This document shows, one piece after another, positions 51,003-59,219 of a DNA stretch of 64,000 nucleotides. The notes beneath the pieces were generated by a model. The model was not told where the DNA came from. It was given only the letters and a program-made list of their open reading frames with translations, and ran no database searches. The stretch's first letter is position 1. Each line of letters begins with the position of its first letter. Origin of the DNA: Lachnospiraceae bacterium (lineage in GTDB: Bacteria > Bacillota > Clostridia > Lachnospirales > Lachnospiraceae); assembly GCA_022510745.1 (NCBI GenBank), contig JAFLSY010000004.1:62001-126000 (forward strand). The letters run 5' to 3'. Both the position numbers and the translations under genes were made by a program.

Positions 51003-52002
51003 AATTGCATATGAATGGCTGACGCCATGTATCGCTCTATGCTGTGGATTATTGCTCGCCGCCTGTGGCGGAGTAAACGGTGATAATTCGAATATGCCGC
51101 AAGAGTCCATATCAGCAAACGAAGAGCAGGCAGAAGAAAGTACGCAGGAGACTGCATTGGCAGAAAACCCGGAGGACGAGGCAGCAGAACCGGCTAAGAC
51201 CTCGTTCACGCTCGAGGAGTTTCTGGAATTGGAAAAAATAGCAAATCTTACACCGGGAGAACAGGAGACGGCGCTGCGGATTTATGACATCCTTGAGAGC
51301 GGCGACATGACGCTGGTAGATCTGTTGATAGCGGATATGGACGAGAACGGGCAGGACGATATGGTGGTCACGTTACGGGATGCCGATGAGGGAGACTCTT
51401 ATGGTTATGGATGCATTTATGTTTATATCAATGAGGAAGAACCCTACCGCTTTTATAACGAGAATTGGCCCTACCGCTTCGGCGTACATGTGCAATGGGG
51501 AGATCTGACCGGAGATGGCAGAATGGAGCTGGTTTTAGATACCGTGGGAATCGGCAACGGCGCCGCGGGGGATAATTATGTGGCAGTGATAAGCGATACC
51601 GGCGAGGGTTTAAAAGAGCTGGACTTTCCCCCGATTCCCGAAGAGATGGAAACGGAATTCTCGGTGGGTGTTCTGATGGATGTGTACATGGAAACAGAGG
51701 CGGACACTTATTCGGTTTATTGTCCTTATTTGGATGAGAGCATTACCCTTCACACGCCTAATGCAGATCCGGAGCGGCAGGCTCTGATTCTGGAGCCGCT
51801 TTTGGCAGGAGGCAATGTCAGAGGTTTTTATCTGCCGGAATTTGTTGAATATGAAGGCCAGAATGCCCTTCGGGTAGAAGAGTATCTGAACGGAGAGGGC
51901 GGAGTGGTTCACTGTATCGGAATAGCCTCTTTTATCATTGTATGGGATGAGGATGGGACAAGCAGGATTGCCGACTGGTGGGTAGAACCCAGTGGATACT
52001 GA
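50980..52002 (+). CDS. Unknown lipoprotein with calcium-loop-like repeats
   Basis: This is an exported 340-residue lipoprotein. The N-terminal basic stretch and hydrophobic core lead to a lipobox Cys in GLLLAACGG, followed by an acidic linker. In the mature part, two segments resemble VCBS/FG-GAP-type or dockerin-like calcium loops (IADMDENGQDDMVV and WGDLTGDGRMELVL). The family is not recognised. It starts at the ATG at 50980, overlapping the end of rfbB by 23 bases, and rfbA follows 28 bases after its stop. Translation is therefore coupled to rhamnose-type nucleotide-sugar synthesis. The Shine-Dalgarno is weak, so the exact start is less sure. Confidence 0.7.
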   Translation: MKRCTRNKIAYEWLTPCIALCCGLLLAACGGVNGDNSNMPQESISANEEQAEESTQETALAENPEDEAAEPAKTSFTLEEFLELEKIANLTPGEQETALRIYDILESGDMTLVDLLIADMDENGQDDMVVTLRDADEGDSYGYGCIYVYINEEEPYRFYNENWPYRFGVHVQWGDLTGDGRMELVLDTVGIGNGAAGDNYVAVISDTGEGLKELDFPPIPEEMETEFSVGVLMDVYMETEADTYSVYCPYLDESITLHTPNADPERQALILEPLLAGGNVRGFYLPEFVEYEGQNALRVEEYLNGEGGVVHCIGIASFIIVWDEDGTSRIADWWVEPSGY

Positions 52003-52030
52003 TAATTGATGGAAGGAGAATTGTTTTTAC

Positions 52031-52900
52031 ATGAAAGGAATTATATTGGCGGGAGGTTCCGGAACGAGGCTTTATCCTTTGACTAAGGCTATTTCCAAGC
52101 AGATCATGCCGGTCTATGATAAACCCATGATCTATTATCCCCTTTCCACCTTAATGTTAGCGGGGATCCGGGAGGTTTTGATCATATCCACACCCAGAGA
52201 TCTGCCGGTATTTGAGGAGCTTTTAGGGGACGGCAGCCAGTTGGGCATGCAGATTTCCTACGCGATACAGGAGGAACCCAGGGGATTGGCCGACGCCTTT
52301 ATTGTCGGGGCAGATTTTATCGGAACAGACAGGGTGGCATTAGTACTGGGGGATAATATTTTTTACGGACAGAGTTTTTCTAAGGTTTTGAAGGAGGTCG
52401 CCGCGAGAGAGAAGGGGGCGACAATTTTCGGCTATTATGTGCGTGATCCCAGAGAATACGGCGTGGTGGAATTTGATGAGAACGGAAAGGCCCTTTCCAT
52501 TGAGGAGAAACCTGAGCATCCTAAGAGTAACTATGCAGTTCCCGGACTCTATTTTTATGATAATGACGTGGTGGAGATCGCAAAGAATGTCAAGCCCTCG
52601 GCCAGAGGGGAAATTGAAATTACCAGCGTCAATAATGCATATCTTAAGCGGGGCGACTTAAGAGTGGAAACGCTGGGAAGAGGTTTTGCATGGCTGGATA
52701 CGGGCAGCCACGACGCATTGTTGGACGCTGCGGACTTTGTGGCTGCTTTTCAAAAGCGGCAGGGCTTGTATATTTCCTGTATCGAAGAGATTGCATATAA
52801 GCGGGGTTTTATTACCAAAGATCAGCTGCTTAAGCTGGCGGAACCCCTTATGAAAACCAATTACGGTAAATACTTAGTAGAGGTTGCAAATGGACTCTAA
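52031..52900 (+). CDS. rfbA: Glucose-1-phosphate thymidylyltransferase
   Basis: RfbA (RmlA) joins dTTP and glucose-1-phosphate to dTDP-glucose, the entry point of dTDP-sugars. The 289 residues carry [40 protein letters not shown], the [15 protein letters not shown] segment and the [20 protein letters not shown] stretch. C-terminal [20 protein letters not shown] is typical of the short RmlA group. The phosphoglucomutase at 59220 supplies its glucose-1-phosphate. The next gene starts 11 bases before its end. Confidence 0.97.
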   Translation: MKGIILAGGSGTRLYPLTKAISKQIMPVYDKPMIYYPLSTLMLAGIREVLIISTPRDLPVFEELLGDGSQLGMQISYAIQEEPRGLADAFIVGADFIGTDRVALVLGDNIFYGQSFSKVLKEVAAREKGATIFGYYVRDPREYGVVEFDENGKALSIEEKPEHPKSNYAVPGLYFYDNDVVEIAKNVKPSARGEIEITSVNNAYLKRGDLRVETLGRGFAWLDTGSHDALLDAADFVAAFQKRQGLYISCIEEIAYKRGFITKDQLLKLAEPLMKTNYGKYLVEVANGL

Positions 52901-54155
52901 GCTGAAACGGCTCACAATCATAGCGGCTGCTTCCGTTATCGTATTCACTTTTTTGCTGGTCATTTTTTTAAACTCGGCAAAACGCCCCGTTAACGTGGAG
53001 CGGGTGGATGAAACTACGGAAACGATGACGGAAACAGAACCGGAATCGGGACTTATTTATGAAAACGGCATGATTGGAAACGATTTGTCCGCTTTCATGC
53101 GCGACGATACCTTTTTTGATCCGGAATCAAATCCCTTTCTGGACCGGCTTTTGGAAGGGCAGAACCGTCTTTCTTTGATTGTCACCAGTATTGAAAAGGA
53201 TTTGCGCATACAGATTGTGGACAGTGATAATGTTCCGGTTACCGGGGAAAGCTTTTTTGTAGAGCTGGAGGGACTGGGCGAATATAAGGATTTGGATCAG
53301 GACGGGATCATCTATATTGGAAATCTGCCGGCGGGAGATTACCAGGTAAGCTTAAAGCCCTTAGAGGGTTATAGGGTGCCTGCGGGCAGCACCAGAGTCC
53401 GGGTGAAGGACAAGGTGGAATATCTGGTAATTGAGGATATTTCTCTGCTCATCATGACTGAAGCAGATATCGACGCAGAGGCGGAAGACAGCGCCCAGAC
53501 TGTGGATGATAAAGACAATACCGAAGTGACCGAACTGAGGAGTTTATCCAGCAAAGCGATACTGGGTATTGATGTATCCAAGTGGCAGGGAGAGATCGAC
53601 TGGAAACTGGTGAGGGATGCCGGCATAGAATATGCGATCATTCGCTGCGGTTACCGAGGTTCCGTGACAGGAAGCCTTGTGGAAGATCCGTATTTTGAGC
53701 AAAATATAAAAGGCGCTTTGGCTGCAGGAGTCAAGGTGGGCGTCTACTTCTTTACCCAGGCCACGAACGAAGTCGAAGCGGTGGAAGAGGCCAGTATGGT
53801 GGTGAGCCTGATACGGGATTACGATATAGAATATCCCGTGTTTATTGATACGGAAGGCGCGGGTGGCAATGGACGCGCGGACGATCTGGATGTGGAAACA
53901 CGTACCATGGTGTGTGACGCTTTTTGCAGGACAGTGGAAAATGCCGGTTATGAGGCGGGCGTATATGCCAGCCGGAACTGGTATAACAGCAGACTGGATA
54001 CAGCTTCTTTAGAAAGATATGTGATATGGCTGGCGGAATACCGCAGTGTACCAATATATAAAGGTTACTATCAGATGTGGCAGTATACCTCCGGGGGCAG
54101 TGTGAACGGCATTGCCGGAAATGTGGATCTGAATATCAGCTATCTTGGATATTAA
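52890..54155 (+). CDS. Membrane-anchored GH25 lysozyme (short paralogue)
   Basis: From the ATG at 52890 (GAGG six bases before) the protein has 421 residues. It has an N-terminal TM anchor (about 10-30, [17 protein letters not shown]). A beta-rich domain with [17 protein letters not shown] and [20 protein letters not shown] follows (about 90-190). A linker leads to GH25 from about 226, with [25 protein letters not shown] and the acidic pair in [10 protein letters not shown]. The TSIEKDL domain and the GH25 domain are both close to those of the protein at 46734. The acidic repeats, Ig-like domains and wall-binding repeat of that protein are missing. It sits between rfbA and rfbC. Confidence 0.93.
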   Translation: MDSKLKRLTIIAAASVIVFTFLLVIFLNSAKRPVNVERVDETTETMTETEPESGLIYENGMIGNDLSAFMRDDTFFDPESNPFLDRLLEGQNRLSLIVTSIEKDLRIQIVDSDNVPVTGESFFVELEGLGEYKDLDQDGIIYIGNLPAGDYQVSLKPLEGYRVPAGSTRVRVKDKVEYLVIEDISLLIMTEADIDAEAEDSAQTVDDKDNTEVTELRSLSSKAILGIDVSKWQGEIDWKLVRDAGIEYAIIRCGYRGSVTGSLVEDPYFEQNIKGALAAGVKVGVYFFTQATNEVEAVEEASMVVSLIRDYDIEYPVFIDTEGAGGNGRADDLDVETRTMVCDAFCRTVENAGYEAGVYASRNWYNSRLDTASLERYVIWLAEYRSVPIYKGYYQMWQYTSGGSVNGIAGNVDLNISYLGY

Positions 54156-54167
54156 GGAGGAGTTTAG

Positions 54168-54728
54168 ATGGGTAAGCTTACGGTAGAAACATGTATAATA
54201 GAAGGCGTCAAAATTATCACGCCTCAGGTATTCGGGGATGAGAGAGGCTATTTTACGGAAACCTATAACTACAATGATTACAAGGCAGCAGGGATTGATC
54301 AGATTTTTGTGCAGGACAATCAGTCGGCTTCCAAAAGGGGCGTGCTGCGGGGACTGCATTTTCAGAAGGAGTTTCCGCAGGACAAGCTGGTTCGGGTCAT
54401 AAAGGGTGAGGTTTTTGACGTGGTAGTGGATCTGCGGCCCGGCTCTGCGACTTTTGGACAGTGGTATGGAGAAATTTTGAGCGAAGTAAACAAAAAGCAG
54501 CTTTTCGTTCCTAAGAATTTTGCCCATGGTTTTTTGGTGCTTTCGGATTATGCGGAATTTTGCTATAAATGCTCGGATTTTTATCATCCGGGGGATGAGG
54601 GCGGTATTATATGGAATGATGCCGAGATTGGCATTAAGTGGCCGCTGCAGGAAGGGGCAGAGCTGATTTTCTCCGAAAAGGACACGAAATGGGGGAGCCT
54701 GAAAGAGTTTCGGGAGCAGATGCGATAG
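54168..54728 (+). CDS. rfbC: dTDP-4-dehydrorhamnose 3,5-epimerase
   Basis: RfbC (RmlC) epimerises dTDP-4-keto-6-deoxyglucose toward dTDP-L-rhamnose. The 186-residue cupin carries PQVFGDERGYFTETYNYNDY, NQSASKRGVLRGLHFQKEFP (with the catalytic His in GLHFQ), the VVDLRPGSATFGQW segment and VPKNFAHGFLVLSDYAEFCY. The final reductase RfbD is not found in this window. The start follows AAGGAGGAG. The ABC permease gene begins eight bases after its stop. Confidence 0.95.
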   Translation: MGKLTVETCIIEGVKIITPQVFGDERGYFTETYNYNDYKAAGIDQIFVQDNQSASKRGVLRGLHFQKEFPQDKLVRVIKGEVFDVVVDLRPGSATFGQWYGEILSEVNKKQLFVPKNFAHGFLVLSDYAEFCYKCSDFYHPGDEGGIIWNDAEIGIKWPLQEGAELIFSEKDTKWGSLKEFREQMR

Positions 54729-54736
54729 GAGCGCCT

Positions 54737-55729
54737 ATGAAAGAAAAAATATCAAAGAGAGTGGGCAGTACGCTCTTCTGTGCGATTGCCCTGTTGATGG
54801 CTGCCATCATTATCATGCATCATAATCCTGCTGCAAACCAGCAGGAAGAGATATTAAAAAAGGTGATTTCCTGTACGGTGATTGCCTTTTCCTGTGTTGT
54901 TTTTATTGTTCTGTATGAGAAAGTGACCACTTTGCCCATCGAACTGTATCAAAACCGTCATCTGATCTGGAAACTGGCCAAGAATGACTTCAAGAAGCGC
55001 TATGCCGGCTCTTATCTGGGAATGGTCTGGGCCATGATACAGCCCGTCGTCACGGTGGTGATGTATTGGCTGGTATTCGATGTTATCATGCACGGTGCCG
55101 GACGGGCTATGCGCGGGGATGAGGAGATTTCTTTTGTATTGTTTTTGACCTCGGGGCTGGTGCCCTGGTTCTTTTTTACGGAAGCCTGGACCAATGGAAC
55201 CCATGCATTGCTGGAATATAATTATTTGGTGAAAAAGGTGGTTTTCAAAATAAGTATTCTTCCGATTATCAAGGTCATCGGCGCAACCTTTATCCACGCT
55301 TTTTTTGCTTGTATTTTAGTGTTGATCGCTGCTTTCTACGGCTATTTTCCCACTATTTATATGCTGCAGATATTCTACTATAGTTTCTGTACTTTCATAC
55401 TGGTATTGGCGTTGAGTTATACTACCTGCGCCCTGATGGTATTCATGCGGGATATTGCTCAGATTCTGGCTATTATTTTGCAGATTGGCATGTGGGCCAC
55501 GCCCATTATGTGGGATTTTGGGGCCATCGGTGAAGGCTGGGCTAAGTTCCTGAAGCTAAACCCCATGGTATATATTGTAAACGGCTATCGGGATGCAATC
55601 TATGGGCATTCCTGGTTTTTTGAGGATTTCTTTTCCACCATGTATTTCTGGATTATTACGGTGGTACTGTTTGGCATCGGCGCCATTACCTTTAAGAAAC
55701 TGAAGATACATTTTGCGGATGTGCTGTAA
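54737..55729 (+). CDS. ABC-2 type polysaccharide export permease (Wzm/TagG-like)
   Basis: This is the membrane channel subunit of an ABC transporter that exports lipid-linked glycans. The 330 residues start at the ATG at 54737 after AGGAG. The first 75 residues carry two extra TM segments (FCAIALLMAAIIIM and CTVIAFSCVVFIVLY) not found in a minimal Wzm. The family core begins with LIWKLAKNDFKKRYAGSYLG and MVWAMIQPVVTVVMYWLVF and contains GLVPWFFFTEAW, MVFMRDIAQILAIIL, TPIMWD and LKLNPMVYIVNGYRDAIYG. The ATPase follows 27 bases later. With no flippase/polymerase pair in view, this is the export route of the locus. Confidence 0.93.
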   Translation: MKEKISKRVGSTLFCAIALLMAAIIIMHHNPAANQQEEILKKVISCTVIAFSCVVFIVLYEKVTTLPIELYQNRHLIWKLAKNDFKKRYAGSYLGMVWAMIQPVVTVVMYWLVFDVIMHGAGRAMRGDEEISFVLFLTSGLVPWFFFTEAWTNGTHALLEYNYLVKKVVFKISILPIIKVIGATFIHAFFACILVLIAAFYGYFPTIYMLQIFYYSFCTFILVLALSYTTCALMVFMRDIAQILAIILQIGMWATPIMWDFGAIGEGWAKFLKLNPMVYIVNGYRDAIYGHSWFFEDFFSTMYFWIITVVLFGIGAITFKKLKIHFADVL

Positions 55730-55756
55730 AGAAAGCAATAACGGGACGGAGTGAAT

Positions 55757-57043
55757 ATGGAGAAGGAAATAAAGAAGCCTGCCATACGGGTGAGCGGGCT
55801 GAAAAAAGTATATAAGCTGTATGATAAGCCTTCTGACAGAATGAAAGAGGCTTTTGGCCTTAGAAAAGGCAGATTTAAGGAGCACTATGCCTTAAACGGC
55901 GTGGATATGGAGATTTTTCAAGGGGAAACAGTGGGTATTATCGGGACGAACGGATCGGGTAAATCCACCATTCTCAAAATAATAACAGGCGTTTTGAATC
56001 CTACGGAGGGACAGGTTGAGGTAAATGGAAGGATATCTGCTCTGTTGGAGTTGGGCGCCGGCTTTAATATGGAGTATAACGGCATTGAAAATGTGTACTT
56101 AAACGGTACAATGATGGGTTTTACGGAAAAGGAAATCGATGAAAAACTGCCGGAAATTTTAAAGTTTGCGGACATAGGGGACTATGTATATCAACCGGTG
56201 AAAACTTATTCCAGCGGTATGTTTGTGCGGCTTGCTTTTGCTGTTGCTATCAATATCGAACCGGAAATTCTCATTGTGGATGAAGCTCTTTCCGTAGGCG
56301 ATGTATTCTTTCAGGCTAAATGCTACCAAAAGTTTGAAGAGTTTAAGAAAATGGGAAAAACCATTGTTTTTGTCAGCCATGAGCTGAGCAGCATCAGCAA
56401 ATACTGCGACAGGGTTTATCTGCTGAATCAGGGAAACCTGTTAGGAGAGGGAAGCCCTAAAGAAATGATTGACGCTTTTAAGCAGGTGCTTGTCGGGCAG
56501 TATGAAATTAATGGCGAAGCAGGAGGGGCGCATTTGGAAGGTGCCGTGAACCCCGAGTTGCTGGAATACGGCACCAAACAGGCAGAGATTACGGAGTTTT
56601 ATATTACAGATGAAAAAGAAATTAAAACAACAGCTGTTATAAAAAATACTCCTTTTACCATACACATGCGTGTAAAATTTCATGATAGAATTACGGCGCC
56701 TATTTTTGCTTTTTCTTTTAAGAATATCAAGGGAACGGAGATCACCGGTACTAACAGCATGATAGAGAAAGCGTTCTTGGAGCCTGTGAATGCGGGAGAG
56801 GAAAAGGAAATCACTTTCCGCCAGACTATGAGCCTGCAGGGGGGAGAATATCTGTTGTCCTTAGGAGTGACCGGCTATCATGGAAGTGATTTTCAGGTGT
56901 ATCACAGACTTTATGATGTGCTGAATGTGACCGTAGTGTCTGATAAGGATACGGTTGGATTTTACGATATGGGATCTCAGGTGACGGTGGCTGCGGCGAA
57001 AAATCCTGCTTCCAGAGTGATTGCCTATCGTCAGGAGGCTTAG
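55757..57043 (+). CDS. ABC polysaccharide export ATPase with Wzt C-terminal domain
   Basis: This is the ATPase partner of the Wzm-like permease. The 428 residues have an ABC domain with Walker A GTNGSGKST at 63-71, the LGAGFNMEYNGIENVYLNG helix, signature YSSGMFVRLAFAVA and Walker B LIVDEALSVGD. From about 270 a second, beta-rich domain follows (AEITEFYITDEKEIKTTAVI to FQVYHRLYDVLNVTVV). It resembles the Wzt C-terminal domain that, in E. coli O9a/O8, recognises the finished non-reducing end of the glycan. The start is the ATG at 55757; a GTG six bases earlier is too close to the ribosome-binding site. The methyltransferase-kinase gene follows directly. Confidence 0.93.
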   Translation: MEKEIKKPAIRVSGLKKVYKLYDKPSDRMKEAFGLRKGRFKEHYALNGVDMEIFQGETVGIIGTNGSGKSTILKIITGVLNPTEGQVEVNGRISALLELGAGFNMEYNGIENVYLNGTMMGFTEKEIDEKLPEILKFADIGDYVYQPVKTYSSGMFVRLAFAVAINIEPEILIVDEALSVGDVFFQAKCYQKFEEFKKMGKTIVFVSHELSSISKYCDRVYLLNQGNLLGEGSPKEMIDAFKQVLVGQYEINGEAGGAHLEGAVNPELLEYGTKQAEITEFYITDEKEIKTTAVIKNTPFTIHMRVKFHDRITAPIFAFSFKNIKGTEITGTNSMIEKAFLEPVNAGEEKEITFRQTMSLQGGEYLLSLGVTGYHGSDFQVYHRLYDVLNVTVVSDKDTVGFYDMGSQVTVAAAKNPASRVIAYRQEA

Positions 57044-57050
57044 GAAAGGT

Positions 57051-59117
57051 ATGGCGGCAATGACTGAACAGATTGGAAAAGTACAACTGGATTATACTTT
57101 TTATCCCGGAGAGGACCTCTACTGTGACGGGCAGATAGAGGAAGAGCTGTTAAATATTACTAAAAACTATGCGGAGATAGAATATCCGCGGATAATAGAG
57201 GAAAAGGCCAGCTGGCCCGTGCTCTATCACCTCTCTTTGCTGCGGGAAAATATAGTGGATTGGATTCCCATGCGGGGAGATGAAAAAGTGCTGGAGATAG
57301 GAAGCGGCTGCGGCGCTATTACGGGAGCGCTGGCAAGAAAAGCCGGTCAGGTGGTCTGTGTGGATTTATCCAAAAAGCGCAGTATGATAAATGCCAACAG
57401 GCACAGCGAATGTGATAATGTCACTATCCATGTAGGCAATTTTAAGGATATAGAGCCCTCACTGCCCAAGGATTTTGATTATATTTTTCTGATTGGGGTA
57501 TTTGAATACGGTCAGAGTTATATGGGAAGTGAGAAACCTTTTGAAGAATTTCTGCAGATTGTCATGAAGCATCTGGCAAAAGGCGGACGCGTGGTGATTG
57601 CTATCGAGAATAAATACGGCTTAAAGTATTTTGCAGGCTGCAGGGAAGATCATTTGGGCACGTATTTTTCCGGCATTGAGAACTATGCCGGGGGAGGCGG
57701 CGTCAGGACCTTTTCCAGAAAAGGTCTGGAAAAACTTTTTGCTGCATGCGGAATTAAAAAATATCATTTTTACTATCCCTACCCCGATTACAAATTCATG
57801 ACGAGCCTGTATTCCGACGATCACCTGCCGGACAAGGGAGAGTTGTTTGATAACATGCGTAATTTTGATAGGGACAGAATGCTCTTGTTTAATGAGAAAG
57901 ACGCTTTTGACGGCATCGTAGAGGACAATCTTTTTTCCGTATTTGCAAATTCCTATCTGGTGGTCATCGGAAACGGTATGGATTTAAAATATGCCAAATA
58001 TTCCAATGACCGCGCACCGGAGTATCGTATCCGTACCGAAATATGGCAGGATAAGGAAGGGACTGTAACAGTTAAAAAACATCCGTTATCAAAAGATGCA
58101 AAAGAGCATATCAGAGGGATGGCGCTGGCCTATGAAAATCTGAAAGAACGATATAAGGGCGGCCGGTTGGAAATCAACAAATGTGAGCTACATGAAAAAG
58201 AGGATGCTATATGGTGTTCTTTTGAATTTTTGGAAGGGCGGCCGTTGTCGGTATTAATGGACGAATGTCTGGAAAAAGGGGAACTGGAGCGATTTCATGA
58301 GCTGTTTCGGGAATATGTGGAACGCATTGGCTACCATGCGGATTATCCGGTGGCGGATTTTGACTTGATTTTCGGTAATATTATAGTCAAAGACGATACT
58401 TGGACTGTAATAGATTACGAATGGACCTTCGGCAAGGAGGTAGAGGCAAAGGAATTGGCATTTAGGGCTATTTACTGCTATCTACTGGAGGATGAAAAGC
58501 GGAATAAATTAAATCTGGACTTAATTTTAAATGAATTACAGCTGTCACCTAAAGAGGCGGAGTATTACAGGGAACAGGAGCAGGAGTTCCAGAAATTTGT
58601 GACAGGTAAAAACCGTTCCATGGCAGAAGTTCGCAGTCTGCTGGGAAAACGGATCATGCAGCCCCTAAAATGGCTGGAAAAGCTGGAGAACGACGCATTG
58701 CTAAACAGGGTGCAGGTTTATGAGGACAGAGGGGAAGGGTTTTCTGAGGAAGAATCCTATTTCGTGCCGGATGCTTATCAGGGTGAACAGGAAATTGAAC
58801 TGGAATTGAAAGTGGACGGCAATGTGCGGGCTTTGCGCATTGATCCCTCCATGGATGCCTGTGTGGTCAGGGTAGCCGAACTAACTTGGAACGGGGAACG
58901 CATTCCTCTTCGGAATAAGAAAGTCTTCTCGACCAACGGAAAACGGCTAAAAACAGCGGATGGAGCCGTGTTCCCCACAAAAGATCCCAATCTTTGCATT
59001 CAGGTGAGCAGGCTGAACTGTCGGTCTGAAAATATACTCTGTGCTAAGCTGGAAATCGCTCGTTTGCCATTGCCTGTGGCGGAAGCAATGGCGTCGTCGG
59101 TGAAAAAGCTGGTCTAA
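57051..59117 (+). CDS. Fused SAM methyltransferase-kinase, WbdD-like chain terminator candidate
   Basis: The 688 residues have two enzymatic parts. The first (about 55-300) is a class I methyltransferase with SAM motif I VLEIGSGCGAITG at 80-92 and the family stretch IAIENKYGLKYFAGCREDH (183-201). The second (about 320-530) has an aminoglycoside-phosphotransferase/protein-kinase-like pattern: a lysine in VTVKKHPLS (342 or 343), catalytic loop DFDLIFGNIIV (436-446, Asp438 and Asn443) and metal aspartate 455 in VIDYEW. A beta-rich domain ends the protein (about 575-675). In E. coli O9a, WbdD joins the same two activities, caps the O-chain and is encoded next to wzm-wzt, as here. The function is inferred from this match. 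The start at 57051 was chosen over 57060 on AGGA spacing. Confidence 0.8.
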   Translation: MAAMTEQIGKVQLDYTFYPGEDLYCDGQIEEELLNITKNYAEIEYPRIIEEKASWPVLYHLSLLRENIVDWIPMRGDEKVLEIGSGCGAITGALARKAGQVVCVDLSKKRSMINANRHSECDNVTIHVGNFKDIEPSLPKDFDYIFLIGVFEYGQSYMGSEKPFEEFLQIVMKHLAKGGRVVIAIENKYGLKYFAGCREDHLGTYFSGIENYAGGGGVRTFSRKGLEKLFAACGIKKYHFYYPYPDYKFMTSLYSDDHLPDKGELFDNMRNFDRDRMLLFNEKDAFDGIVEDNLFSVFANSYLVVIGNGMDLKYAKYSNDRAPEYRIRTEIWQDKEGTVTVKKHPLSKDAKEHIRGMALAYENLKERYKGGRLEINKCELHEKEDAIWCSFEFLEGRPLSVLMDECLEKGELERFHELFREYVERIGYHADYPVADFDLIFGNIIVKDDTWTVIDYEWTFGKEVEAKELAFRAIYCYLLEDEKRNKLNLDLILNELQLSPKEAEYYREQEQEFQKFVTGKNRSMAEVRSLLGKRIMQPLKWLEKLENDALLNRVQVYEDRGEGFSEEESYFVPDAYQGEQEIELELKVDGNVRALRIDPSMDACVVRVAELTWNGERIPLRNKKVFSTNGKRLKTADGAVFPTKDPNLCIQVSRLNCRSENILCAKLEIARLPLPVAEAMASSVKKLV

Positions 59118-59151
59118 GGGTGTATTTTTGCTTCCAAAGTGTGGGAAAATC

Positions 59152-59160
59152 TGGTATACT
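59152..59160 (+). promoter_or_regulatory. Extended -10 promoter of the phosphoglucomutase gene
   Basis: TGGTATACT (TG-N-TATACT) lies 60 bases before the ATG; the -35 region (TTCCAA at 59132-59137) is weak. An imperfect inverted repeat GATTTAT-N12-ATAAATC lies between the promoter and the gene. Confidence 0.6.
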
Positions 59161-59219
59161 ATAGCAGGATTTATTTATAGTATGATATAAATCATAAAAG
59201 TAAAACAGGAGGAAGAGCT

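Noticed and set aside
46734..54155. GH25 lysozymes as prophage endolysins
   Set aside because: Both have N-terminal membrane anchors and sit in an rfb/exporter operon. No holin, structural or integrase gene is nearby.
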